Part shown: one piece after another, positions 12,231-17,386 of the stretch | How positions within the stretch are numbered: the stretch's first letter is position 1 | Layout: the number at the start of each line of letters is the position of its first letter | Assembly: GCA_016199405.1 (NCBI GenBank) | Contig: JACQGS010000133.1 | Span: forward strand, 1-17,386 | Reading direction: 5' to 3' | DNA from: Chloroflexota bacterium | Lineage (GTDB): Bacteria; Chloroflexota; Anaerolineae; UBA4142 | DNA: 17,386 bases | Position numbers and translations under genes: made by a program | Notes under the pieces: generated by a model | Databases searched by the model: none | Told to the model about the DNA's origin: nothing | Seen by the model: the letters and a program-made list of their open reading frames with translations, nothing else

Positions 12231-12956
12231 TTAGGCATTCTCCAACTTGCCAAAGCGTCGTTGCCGCTGGCTGAAAGCTTCCAATGCCTTGAAGAGTTCG
12301 GCTTGATCAAAATCGGGCCACAGCGTTTCGGTGGTAAAGTATTCGCTGTACGCCGATTGCCAAATCAAAAAATTCGAGAGGCGCATTTCGGCGGCGGTGC
12401 GATTAATAAGATCCGGATCCGGCAAACCATCCGTGTACAGATAACTGGCAAAGCGCGCTTCGTCCAATTGGCTTGGATCGACGTGGTCTTGTATCATCTG
12501 GCGGATCGCATCCAGAATTTCAGCCCTGCCGCCGTAATTGAACGCGACGTTCAGGGTGATGCGGTCATTGTTCTGGGTCAACTCAATCGCATGTTGCACC
12601 GCGACTTTCATTTTATCGCCGATCCCTTCCAAGCGACCCAAATGCCGCAGTCGAACGCCGTTCTTGTGCAATTCCGGAACTTGGCGTTGCAACTCATTCT
12701 CAAAAATACTCATCAGTCCCTGCACTTCGTCGTCGGGACGTCCCCAGTTCTCGGTAGAAAACGCATAAATCGTCAGCACGCGCACGCCGAATTCGATCGC
12801 GGCTTCCAAGACGCGGCGAATATTTTCTACGCCGGCGCGATGCCCCGCCAAACGCGGCAGGTTGCGTTTATTTGCCCAACGCCCATTGCCGTCCATAATG
12901 ATCGCAACATGCGCCGGGATTTTGGTTAGAGAGGATTTATCGAATTGATCAGCCAT
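12231..12956 (-). CDS. uppS: isoprenyl transferase (undecaprenyl diphosphate synthase)
   Basis: Cis-prenyltransferase that condenses isopentenyl diphosphate units to make the cell-wall lipid carrier. 241 aa. Catalytic Asp D22 sits in AIIMDGNGRWA. Also seen: HRAGVENIR, YAFSTENWGRP, ITLNVAFNYGGR and MRLSNFLIWQSAYSEY. The usual R-T-S/A-G-E loop is RTAAE here (R186-E190). The final W-P-D-F motif is present. The start ATG 12954-12956 has no visible Shine-Dalgarno; a short-repeat region lies directly upstream. Cluster position between frr and cdsA is typical. Confidence 0.96.
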   Translation of the reverse strand: MADQFDKSSLTKIPAHVAIIMDGNGRWANKRNLPRLAGHRAGVENIRRVLEAAIEFGVRVLTIYAFSTENWGRPDDEVQGLMSIFENELQRQVPELHKNGVRLRHLGRLEGIGDKMKVAVQHAIELTQNNDRITLNVAFNYGGRAEILDAIRQMIQDHVDPSQLDEARFASYLYTDGLPDPDLINRTAAEMRLSNFLIWQSAYSEYFTTETLWPDFDQAELFKALEAFSQRQRRFGKLENA

Positions 12957-12973
12957 TGTCTGTTCGTCAGATG

Positions 12974-13109
12974 GTCGGTTGGTCTGTCAGTTGGTCAGTT
13001 GGTCATTGGGGCAAGTTGTTACTTGTTCTTCTCGTCAGCTGGTTTTCCTTTTCGCTTGGAATTCAGGAGGCAAGTGATGAACGCATTCCGACCAACCGAC
13101 TATCAGACC
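12974..13109. repeat. GGTCnGTT short-repeat region between frr and uppS
   Basis: GTCGGTTGGTC (12974-12984) recurs inverted as GACCAACCGAC (13090-13100), and TCAGTTGGTC is tandemly repeated at about 12987-13004. The block fills the 146-bp gap, touching the frr stop (13103-13105) and ending about 18 bases before the uppS start. No gene is seen in it. Confidence 0.7.
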
Positions 13110-13660
13110 TCCATTATCTCCTCTTCCTTCGCTTTGCTCATCTCGTCCACGCGCGCGACGTACTTGTCCAGCACTTGTTGCAAGGATTCTTTCCCTCTGA
13201 AATGCTGGTCTTCGGAAATCATTTTTTCTTTTTCCAGCTCTTCCAAATCTTTCAGCCCGTCGCGGCGGACGTTCCGCAGCGCGATGCGCGCTTCTTCCGC
13301 GTACTTGTGAACGACTTTGGTGAACTCGCGCCGGCGTTCTTCGGTGAGCGACGGAATCGGCAAGCGGATCAGTTTGCCGTCGTTGTTGGGGGTGAGTCCC
13401 AAATCGGATTTGAGAATGGCTTTTTCAATCGCGCCAATCGTGGCAGGATCGAAGGGTTTGATTTGGAGGAGACGCGCCTCGGGCACGGTCACGCTTGCCA
13501 CCTGAACCAACGGCGTCGGCTGTCCGTAGTAATCGACGCGAATCGGTTCGAGCAACGTCGGCGACGCGCGCCCCGTGCGGACCGTATTCATCTCGCGTTT
13601 GAGCGCGTCAAGCGTTTTTTTCATCTTATTTTCGGCGTCGGCTTTGACTTCTTCGATCAT
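13103..13660 (-). CDS. frr: ribosome recycling factor
   Basis: Splits post-termination ribosomes with EF-G. 185 aa, the family's usual length. Motifs: the conserved MKKTLDALKREMNTVRTGRA helix, VDYYGQPTPLVQVASV, PFDPATIGAIEKAI, LTPNNDGKLIRLPIP, LTEERRREFTKVV and ARIALRNVRRD. The longer frame begins at 13717, but GGGAGG five bases before ATG 13660 and the standard N-terminus (MIEEVKADAENKM) decide for 13660. Lies 112 bp after pyrH. Confidence 0.97.
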   Translation of the reverse strand: MIEEVKADAENKMKKTLDALKREMNTVRTGRASPTLLEPIRVDYYGQPTPLVQVASVTVPEARLLQIKPFDPATIGAIEKAILKSDLGLTPNNDGKLIRLPIPSLTEERRREFTKVVHKYAEEARIALRNVRRDGLKDLEELEKEKMISEDQHFRGKESLQQVLDKYVARVDEMSKAKEEEIMEV

Positions 13661-13772
13661 ATTTCCTCCCGGTGAAAAGGAAACCCACTGACCGGCATCA
13701 AGTATACGAGTAAACAAAGAGAATGCAAACCGGCTTCAGCGGCCGCGCCCAACTCACTCGCAGGGCGATGAC

Positions 13773-14483
13773 TTAATCGGAAATTCGCGTGCCAATTGGC
13801 TCGCCGCGCACCGCGCGTTCGATCGCGCCGGGCTGGGACAAATCAAAAACGATGATCGGGATATGATGTTCGCGGCAAATCGCGAACGCGGTGTCGTCCA
13901 TCACTTGCACCTGTTCCATTATTAAAGCATCCTTGAACGACAAACGCTCGAATTTCTTGGCGTCCTTGAATTTCATAGGATCTTTGTCGTACACCCCGTT
14001 CACTTTGGTCGCCTTGAGCAAAACTTGCGCCTCGATTTCTTTCGCGCGCAACGCCGCGGCAGTGTCGGTTGTGAAGAACGGATTGCCGGTGCCGGCACCG
14101 AAAATGACGATACGCCCCTTTACCAAATGCCGAATGGCGCGGCGGCGAATGTACGGTTCCGCAATCGCGCGCATCTCAATCGCCGATTGCACGCGCGTTT
14201 CAATACCGCGATTCTCGAGCGCGTCTTGCAAAGCGAGCGCGTTCATGACGGTGGCGAGCATCCCCATATGATCCGCGGTGGTGCGGTCCATCTTTTCCGC
14301 GTACGGATCGTTGCCGCGCCAAAAATTACCGCCGCCGATCACGATCCCGATTTCGACGCCCGATTTCATGACGCGGTCAATTTCATCGGCGAGATACGTC
14401 ACCGCGCCGGGGTCGATGCCGGACTGCCCTTTGCCAGACAGCGCCTCGCCGCCGAGCTTGAGTAATATGCGTTTGGAATTCAA
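13773..14483 (-). CDS. pyrH: UMP kinase
   Basis: Phosphorylates UMP to UDP; amino-acid-kinase fold, hexameric in bacteria. 236 aa. Motifs: RILLKLGGEALSG, VIGGGNFWRG (usually GGGNIFRG), the UMP-binding DRTTADHMGMLATVMNALAL, GTGNPFFTTDTAAALRA, KVNGVYDKDP and FDLSQPGAIERAVRGEPIGT. The start codon is TTG (14481-14483), supported by AAGGAG four to five bases upstream and by the normal N-terminus; no ATG fits. It follows the tsf terminator by about 60 bp, and no clear promoter was found in that gap. Confidence 0.97.
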   Translation of the reverse strand: MNSKRILLKLGGEALSGKGQSGIDPGAVTYLADEIDRVMKSGVEIGIVIGGGNFWRGNDPYAEKMDRTTADHMGMLATVMNALALQDALENRGIETRVQSAIEMRAIAEPYIRRRAIRHLVKGRIVIFGAGTGNPFFTTDTAAALRAKEIEAQVLLKATKVNGVYDKDPMKFKDAKKFERLSFKDALIMEQVQVMDDTAFAICREHHIPIIVFDLSQPGAIERAVRGEPIGTRISD

Positions 14484-14541
14484 GGGACTCCTTGCCTAAC
14501 GTGCACCGCACCAGCGCAGCGCGTCGCACGTCAAAGGTAAA

Positions 14542-14577
14542 AAAAGGAAATCAGTTTCTGAAAACTGATTTCCTTTT
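14542..14577 (-). terminator. intrinsic terminator/attenuator after tsf
   Basis: AAAAGGAAATCAGTTT (14542-14557) is perfectly complementary to AAACTGATTTCCTTTT (14562-14577), a 16-bp stem with loop CTGA. In the direction of tsf transcription the stem ends in a run of seven T. It should reduce transcription from rpsB-tsf into pyrH-frr-uppS-cdsA. The stem is A+T-rich and contains TGAAAACTGATT, also found in dispersed repeats at about 6117 and 17171. Confidence 0.85.
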
Positions 14578-14580
14578 ACT

Positions 14581-15174
14581 CTACTCTCCCAACTCAAAAC
14601 GAGCGAACCGCCTGACGACAATATTCTCTCCCAATTTGGCGATCGTCGCTTTGACCAAGTCTTGAATCGTCGTGTTGGCATCGCGGATAAATGCTTGATT
14701 CAACAGACAACTCTCACGATAAAAACTTTCGAGCTTGCCCGCGACAATTTTTTCGACAATATCCGGTTTTTTTCCTTCCGCCTTCGCCGCGTCTGCCACC
14801 GTAATCTTGAGATCCGCCAATACGTTGACCGGCACATCCGTGGACGATACATACTTGGGTTTCGTCGCGGCGATTTGGAGCGCCAGATCGTGCGCGAGAT
14901 TCTTGAAATCTTCGGTTCGCGCGACGAAATCGGTTTCGCAAGCGAGTTCGACCATCGCGCCGATCTTGCCGCCTTGATGCACGTACGTTTCCACGAGTCC
15001 TTGCTTGGTCTCGCGTCCGCCTTTTTTCTCTGCGTTTGCCGCGCCCCTTACTTTCAACAATGCCAGTGCTTTGTTGAAATCGCCGTCCATCGATTCGAGC
15101 GTTCGCTTGGCGTCGAGAACGCCGGCGCCGGTCAGATCGCGTAATTTCTTGATCTCATCCGTTTGGCTCGCCAT
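14581..15174 (-). CDS. tsf: elongation factor Ts, short form
   Basis: Nucleotide exchange factor for EF-Tu. 197 aa, the short form as in Thermus, cyanobacteria and Chloroflexi (E. coli has 283 aa). N-terminal UBA-like domain IKKLRDLTGAGVLDAKRTLE, then KGGRETKQGLVETYVHQGGKIGAMVELACETDFVART (split here: the TDFVAR motif is residues 81-86) and the LALQIAATKPKYV core. ATG 15172-15174 directly abuts the rpsB stop, with GAGGG upstream inside rpsB, so translation is probably coupled. Confidence 0.97.
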   Translation of the reverse strand: MASQTDEIKKLRDLTGAGVLDAKRTLESMDGDFNKALALLKVRGAANAEKKGGRETKQGLVETYVHQGGKIGAMVELACETDFVARTEDFKNLAHDLALQIAATKPKYVSSTDVPVNVLADLKITVADAAKAEGKKPDIVEKIVAGKLESFYRESCLLNQAFIRDANTTIQDLVKATIAKLGENIVVRRFARFELGE

Positions 15175-15978
15175 TTACGCGCCCTCATCCGGCGCGGGGA
15201 GATCCGCCGCCGCGCCTTTGGTCATTTCCGGTTGGTATGCCGGCACCGCCGCGCCGGGCGTGCGATGTTCTTCTTGCTCCGCCGCCAGCACGCCGCGCAT
15301 ATTGCGCCCTTCGATCGCGCCGTCCGCCATTTTTGCGGTCAGCAATTTGACCGCGCGAATCGCGTCGTCATTCGCCGGAATGGGATAGGCGACCGGATCG
15401 GGGTCACAGTTGGTGTCGCACATCGCAACAATCGGAATGTCCAACGTCTTCGCCTCGAGTACCGCGTTCCATTCGTGCCGCACGTCGACGATGAACAGCG
15501 CTTTGGGCAAGCGGCGCATTTCTTTCAGTCCGCCCAGGCGCGCTTGCAAGCGTTGCATTTCGCGCGTGAGCATCAACGCTTCTTTTTTCGGCAGTTTGTC
15601 CAGCTCGCCGCTCGCTTGGCGCTCTTCGAGTTTGATCAAATAATCAATGCGCGAGCGAATCGTGCGAAAATTGGTCAGCGTGCCGCCGAGCCAGCGATTG
15701 CTCACGTACGGCATTTGTGCGCGCATCGCTTCCTGCAGAATCGTTTCCTGCGCTTGACGTTTGGTGCCGACAAATAACACCAAGCCGCCATCCGCGACCG
15801 TATCGCGCACGTAATTGTACGCTTCTTCTAACTTGCCGACGGTTTGTTGCAGATCAATGATATGAATCCCGTTGCGCTCCGTGAAAATAAACGGACGCAT
15901 CTTGGGATGCCAGCGGCGCGTGCGATGACCAAAATGCACGCCGGCTTCCAACAGGGATTTCATTGGAATGAGAGGCAT
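15175..15978 (-). CDS. rpsB: 30S ribosomal protein S2
   Basis: 267 aa. Hallmarks: MKSLLEAGVHFGHRTRRWHP, MRPFIFTERNGIHIIDLQQT, VLFVGTKRQAQE, RWLGGTLTNFRTI, the helical KKEALMLTREMQRL, ALFIVDVRHEWNAV and DIPIVAMCDTNCDPDPVAYPIPANDDAIRA. The Ala/Pro-rich C-terminal tail (about 45 residues) is lineage-specific. A frame extends upstream to 16083, but AAGGAG in front of ATG 15976-15978 marks the true start. First gene of the cluster, with its own promoter about 160 bp upstream. Confidence 0.97.
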   Translation of the reverse strand: MPLIPMKSLLEAGVHFGHRTRRWHPKMRPFIFTERNGIHIIDLQQTVGKLEEAYNYVRDTVADGGLVLFVGTKRQAQETILQEAMRAQMPYVSNRWLGGTLTNFRTIRSRIDYLIKLEERQASGELDKLPKKEALMLTREMQRLQARLGGLKEMRRLPKALFIVDVRHEWNAVLEAKTLDIPIVAMCDTNCDPDPVAYPIPANDDAIRAVKLLTAKMADGAIEGRNMRGVLAAEQEEHRTPGAAVPAYQPEMTKGAAADLPAPDEGA

Positions 15979-16142
15979 ACTGCTCCTTCGTTTTGTTTTG
16001 CTCCGCTCCCGCTTGGAATTTGAGAGCGGACTTCCGCCTTCGTCGTTTCCATTTCGTCCGTCGTGCGGACTCGACCACCGCAAAGTCGCGGCACCGGTCG
16101 CTGGATCGGAAAGCGTGTTAATTGGACGAGCGTCCGACTGTC

Positions 16143-16170
16143 ATTATATCCAAGACGCGTTCAAACGCAA
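16143..16170 (-). promoter_or_regulatory. rpsB operon promoter
   Basis: On the minus strand TATAAT (16148-16143) has TTGCGT (16170-16165) 16 bases upstream. Transcription would start near 16136, giving a 5' UTR of about 158 bases before rpsB. The small palindrome GGACGAGCGTCC (16124-16135) lies at the predicted start. No known S2-binding leader is recognised in the UTR. Confidence 0.6.
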
Positions 16171-16180
16171 AATTATCCGA

Positions 16181-16210
16181 TTGACGCGCGACCTCAACCG
16201 AATCTATAAT
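16181..16210 (+). promoter_or_regulatory. sigma70 promoter for the HicB/DinB-like gene
   Basis: TTGACG (16181-16186), 18-base spacer, TATAAT (16205-16210). The start of transcription should fall at about 16217-16220, i.e. at or within three bases of the ATG, so the mRNA is probably leaderless. It stands back to back with the rpsB promoter. Confidence 0.75.
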
Positions 16211-16219
16211 CAGCGCAAC

Positions 16220-16897
16220 ATGACCACTTACAAACTCTACCTCGAATCCGGTCCGCAGAAAAAACGCACCCTCGTGCACGTCCCCGAACTCCTCGGTCTC
16301 AACTATTTCGGCGCGACCACCGATGCCGCGCTCGCGAAATCGCGCGACGCGATTCAGTTCTATCGCGATTGGCTGCGCGCGCACGGCGAGGCGATTGAAT
16401 CCGACGCGATTGAGTTTCAAGTCGCGGAGCATATCACGCAAGGGGACTTCATCGGGCACGGTAGTCCGGCGTGCCTATTTGCGCCGGACAAAAAGCCGCT
16501 GACGCCGCGCGCGCTGGAAAAGCATTTGCGGCATTTGGCGTGGCAACGCGCGGATTTGTTGAAACTCGTCGCGCCGCTTTCGCCCGGCGAATTGCGGCAC
16601 AAACCCGCCGGCAAACGCGCGATTCTGGAAATCCTCGAACACATTCAAGCCGCCGAGCGCGCCTATCCCGCCACACTCAAGCCAATGCCGCGTCTGCCCA
16701 AGACCCACGACATTTTTGAGAAACTCGAATTGACGCGGCGCGATGTCATTGGATTTTTCTCCACGCTCAGCGCCGGAGAACGACACGCGCTCATCATCAA
16801 AGGAAATTATCAGCGCACCGCGATGCGCGCCTTGCGCCGCGTGCTGGAACATGAGTGGGAGCATCTGCAGGAAATACGGCGGAGGGTGAATCCGTAG
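16220..16897 (+). CDS. HicB-like N-domain fused to a DinB-like domain (225 aa)
   Basis: Residues 1-60 (YKLYLESGPQKKRTLVHVPE, then FGATTDAALAKSRDAIQFY) resemble the HicB/UPF0150 partial RNase-H-like fold: 'Y..yle...g...vhvPEl.G...fG.T.deA...a.eAI..y'. Residues about 95-225 form a four-helix DinB-like region with H141 (ILEHIQAAE) and H211/H215 (HEWEH), the three-His metal site of DinB/YfiT-type proteins. No HicA partner is adjacent, so a toxin-antitoxin role is unlikely. DinB-family members include thiol- or small-molecule transferases and stress proteins; the substrate here is unknown. ATG 16220 was chosen because the promoter TATAAT ends ten bases before it; the longer frame upstream overlaps the promoters and rpsB. 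The stop TAG is part of a dispersed repeat. Confidence 0.8.
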   Translation: MTTYKLYLESGPQKKRTLVHVPELLGLNYFGATTDAALAKSRDAIQFYRDWLRAHGEAIESDAIEFQVAEHITQGDFIGHGSPACLFAPDKKPLTPRALEKHLRHLAWQRADLLKLVAPLSPGELRHKPAGKRAILEILEHIQAAERAYPATLKPMPRLPKTHDIFEKLELTRRDVIGFFSTLSAGERHALIIKGNYQRTAMRALRRVLEHEWEHLQEIRRRVNP

Positions 16898-16925
16898 CAT
16901 AGCGTCCTTCGGCTTCGCTCAGGAC
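16894..16925. repeat. dispersed repeat after the DinB-like gene
   Basis: GTAGCATAGCG (16894-16904) recurs at 17373-17383. It is followed by GTCCT...AGGAC (16904-16924), an imperfect palindrome containing TTCGGCTTCGCTC, of a type common between genes in G+C-rich genomes. No U-tract, so not a clear terminator. Confidence 0.6.
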
Positions 16926-16951
16926 AGGCTCTCGTGCGCGTTGAAAAATAT

Positions 16952-16981
16952 TTGACAACGCGTCTCCGCGCGTGCTATAAT
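16952..16981 (+). promoter_or_regulatory. consensus sigma70 promoter of the T-box leader
   Basis: TTGACA (16952-16957), an 18-base spacer ending TGC, and TATAAT (16976-16981): full consensus hexamers with an extended -10. Predicted start near A16988. It is the strongest promoter in the window. Confidence 0.9.
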
Positions 16982-17114
16982 GCCGTCAACAATCAAACAG
17001 CACGAACGTTGAACCGAACGAGTAGCCGTTGTGAATCGCCCAGAGAGCCGCGTGAAGTGTTGCGAGCGCGGTGCGAAGACAAGCGGTGAATGGATCGGGG
17101 AGTCGCGGACGAAA

Positions 17115-17196
17115 AAGTAATCAGTTACCAGTGAACAGTAATCAGTAGCCATTCGTCGCAAACTGATGACTGAAAACTGATCACTGTTTACTGACT
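17115..17196. repeat. CACTG-type repeat hairpin inside the T-box leader
   Basis: Alternating AGTAATCAGT, CAGTGAACAGT and AACTGATGACTG units. CAGTGAACAGT (17129-17139) pairs with ACTGTTTACTG (17183-17193) with one G-U, so the stretch folds back on itself. It is related to the repeat at 6099-6152. Confidence 0.75.
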
Positions 17197-17275
17197 ATGC
17201 ACCGCCGGAGTTGCCACCGTTATTTAGGCAAAAGTTGTAAGCGCAATCGCGCCGCAACTGCAGAGTGAGACTGGC

Positions 17276-17308
17276 AAACCCTATCGTTTTCATGATAGGG
17301 TTTTTGTT
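17276..17308 (+). terminator. intrinsic terminator of the T-box leader
   Basis: AAACCCTATC (17276-17285) pairs perfectly with GATAGGGTTT (17294-17303) around an 8-base loop; the T-run TTTTTGTT follows from 17301. It is the expected regulated terminator of a transcriptional T-box. Confidence 0.85.
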
Positions 17309-17315
17309 CACTACA

Positions 17316-17350
17316 TGTCATTGCGAGCGTTTTCTGCGAAGCAATCCCCT
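17316..17350. repeat. CATTGCGAGCG-type REP element
   Basis: TGTCATTGCGAGCG (17316-17329) and GAAGCAATCCC (17338-17348) form an imperfect inverted repeat (ATTGC...GCAAT), a common bacterial intergenic repeat type. It separates the leader terminator from whatever follows the window. Nothing else is seen in 17309-17386. Confidence 0.65.
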
Positions 17351-17386
17351 AGCAGTCTGTCGGAGAACCCTTGTAGCATAGCGCCT

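Larger units (their letters stand above)
16988..17308 (+). ncRNA. T-box leader, predicted isoleucine specifier (AUC)
   Basis: Stem I features in order: GAACGAGTAG (17016-17025), CAGAGAG (17041-17047), distal helix CCGCG/CGCGG (17048-17052/17067-17071) with GTTGCGAG in its loop, then TGAATGG-ATC-GGGGAGTCGCGGACGAA (broken here by hyphens), in which ATC 17094-17096 sits where the specifier codon is in other T-boxes. CCGTTA (17217-17222) inside TTGCC/GGCAA (17211-17231) matches the conserved CCGTTA element. AGAGTGAGACTGG (17262-17274) is a degenerate match to the AGGGTGGNACCG T-box motif, and a terminator follows. An uncharged tRNA-Ile would be expected to favour readthrough into an ileS-like gene beyond the window. 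A dispersed repeat occupies 17115-17196. Stem I is convincing; the antiterminator is not. Confidence 0.7.

Noticed and set aside
12956..13675. 239-residue plus-strand frame over the frr-uppS gap and frr
   Set aside because: It begins in simple repeats (V-G-W-S-V-S-W-S-V) and continues antisense to frr; no ribosome site.
16220..16897. HicAB toxin-antitoxin locus
   Set aside because: No HicA-like short gene on either side; the upstream neighbour is the rpsB promoter and the downstream one is a T-box leader.
17211..17222. TTGCCACCG as the T-box motif (one change from TGGCACCG)
   Set aside because: Its context TTGCC-ACCGTTATTTA-GGCAA fits the separate CCGTTA element of T-box leaders better, and it would be too far upstream of the terminator.

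Overview
The window looks like chromosomal DNA of a Chloroflexota (Anaerolineae-like) bacterium. The grounds are inference from gene content: a G+C-rich sequence, a short (197 aa) EF-Ts, an isopentenyl phosphate kinase (known in bacteria mainly from Chloroflexi that use an alternative mevalonate route), a Chloroflexi-style membrane sensor/HTH regulator, and many short AT-richer dispersed repeats between genes and inside protein linkers. No 16S rRNA or tRNA gene is present to settle the taxonomy.

Region 1 (1-4542, + strand) is a peptide-export cassette and the most novel part. Two small genes (38-211 and 1006-1203) share an almost identical 5' UTR and N-terminal leader, plus a second conserved block G-I-A-V-x-T-x-[IV]-[KR]-A-G, and then diverge completely. 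This is the pattern expected of precursor peptides. Between and after them lie a very small HlyD-like adaptor (392-856), a 60-aa peptide with a GLGD/DCGC signature (1373-1555) and a 916-aa transporter with an N-terminal C39 leader peptidase, six membrane segments and an ABC ATPase (1700-4450). The adaptor and the GLGD peptide share a conserved 5' hairpin element. No modification enzyme is seen inside the window, so it is open whether the products are modified (RiPPs) or plain bacteriocins; the cassette probably continues to the left.

Region 2 (4483-11371, - strand) is a probable operon read right to left: a membrane sensor with GAF-like and HTH regions but no kinase domain, a 755-aa fusion of two MacB/FtsX permeases, a membrane fusion protein, a LolD/MacB-type ATPase and isopentenyl phosphate kinase. 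Two of the junctions are 4-base stop/start overlaps. The first four genes look like a self-regulated macrolide/lipoprotein-type export system.

Region 3 (11382-15978, - strand) is the classic conserved block rpsB-tsf-pyrH-frr-uppS-cdsA: translation factors, UMP kinase, ribosome recycling, then lipid-carrier and phospholipid synthesis. A strong promoter lies upstream of rpsB, an intrinsic terminator/attenuator follows tsf, and a weaker hairpin lies between uppS and cdsA.

Region 4 (15979-17386) has a divergent promoter pair, an apparently leaderless gene for a HicB-like/DinB-like protein, and then a consensus sigma70 promoter followed by a T-box-type leader with predicted specifier AUC (isoleucine) and a terminator. 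The gene it controls (ileS would be expected) is outside the window. A dispersed repeat forms a hairpin inside the T-box, between Stem I and the CCGTTA element. Similar repeats occupy translation start regions (ATPase gene, uppS) and encode linkers inside two transporters.
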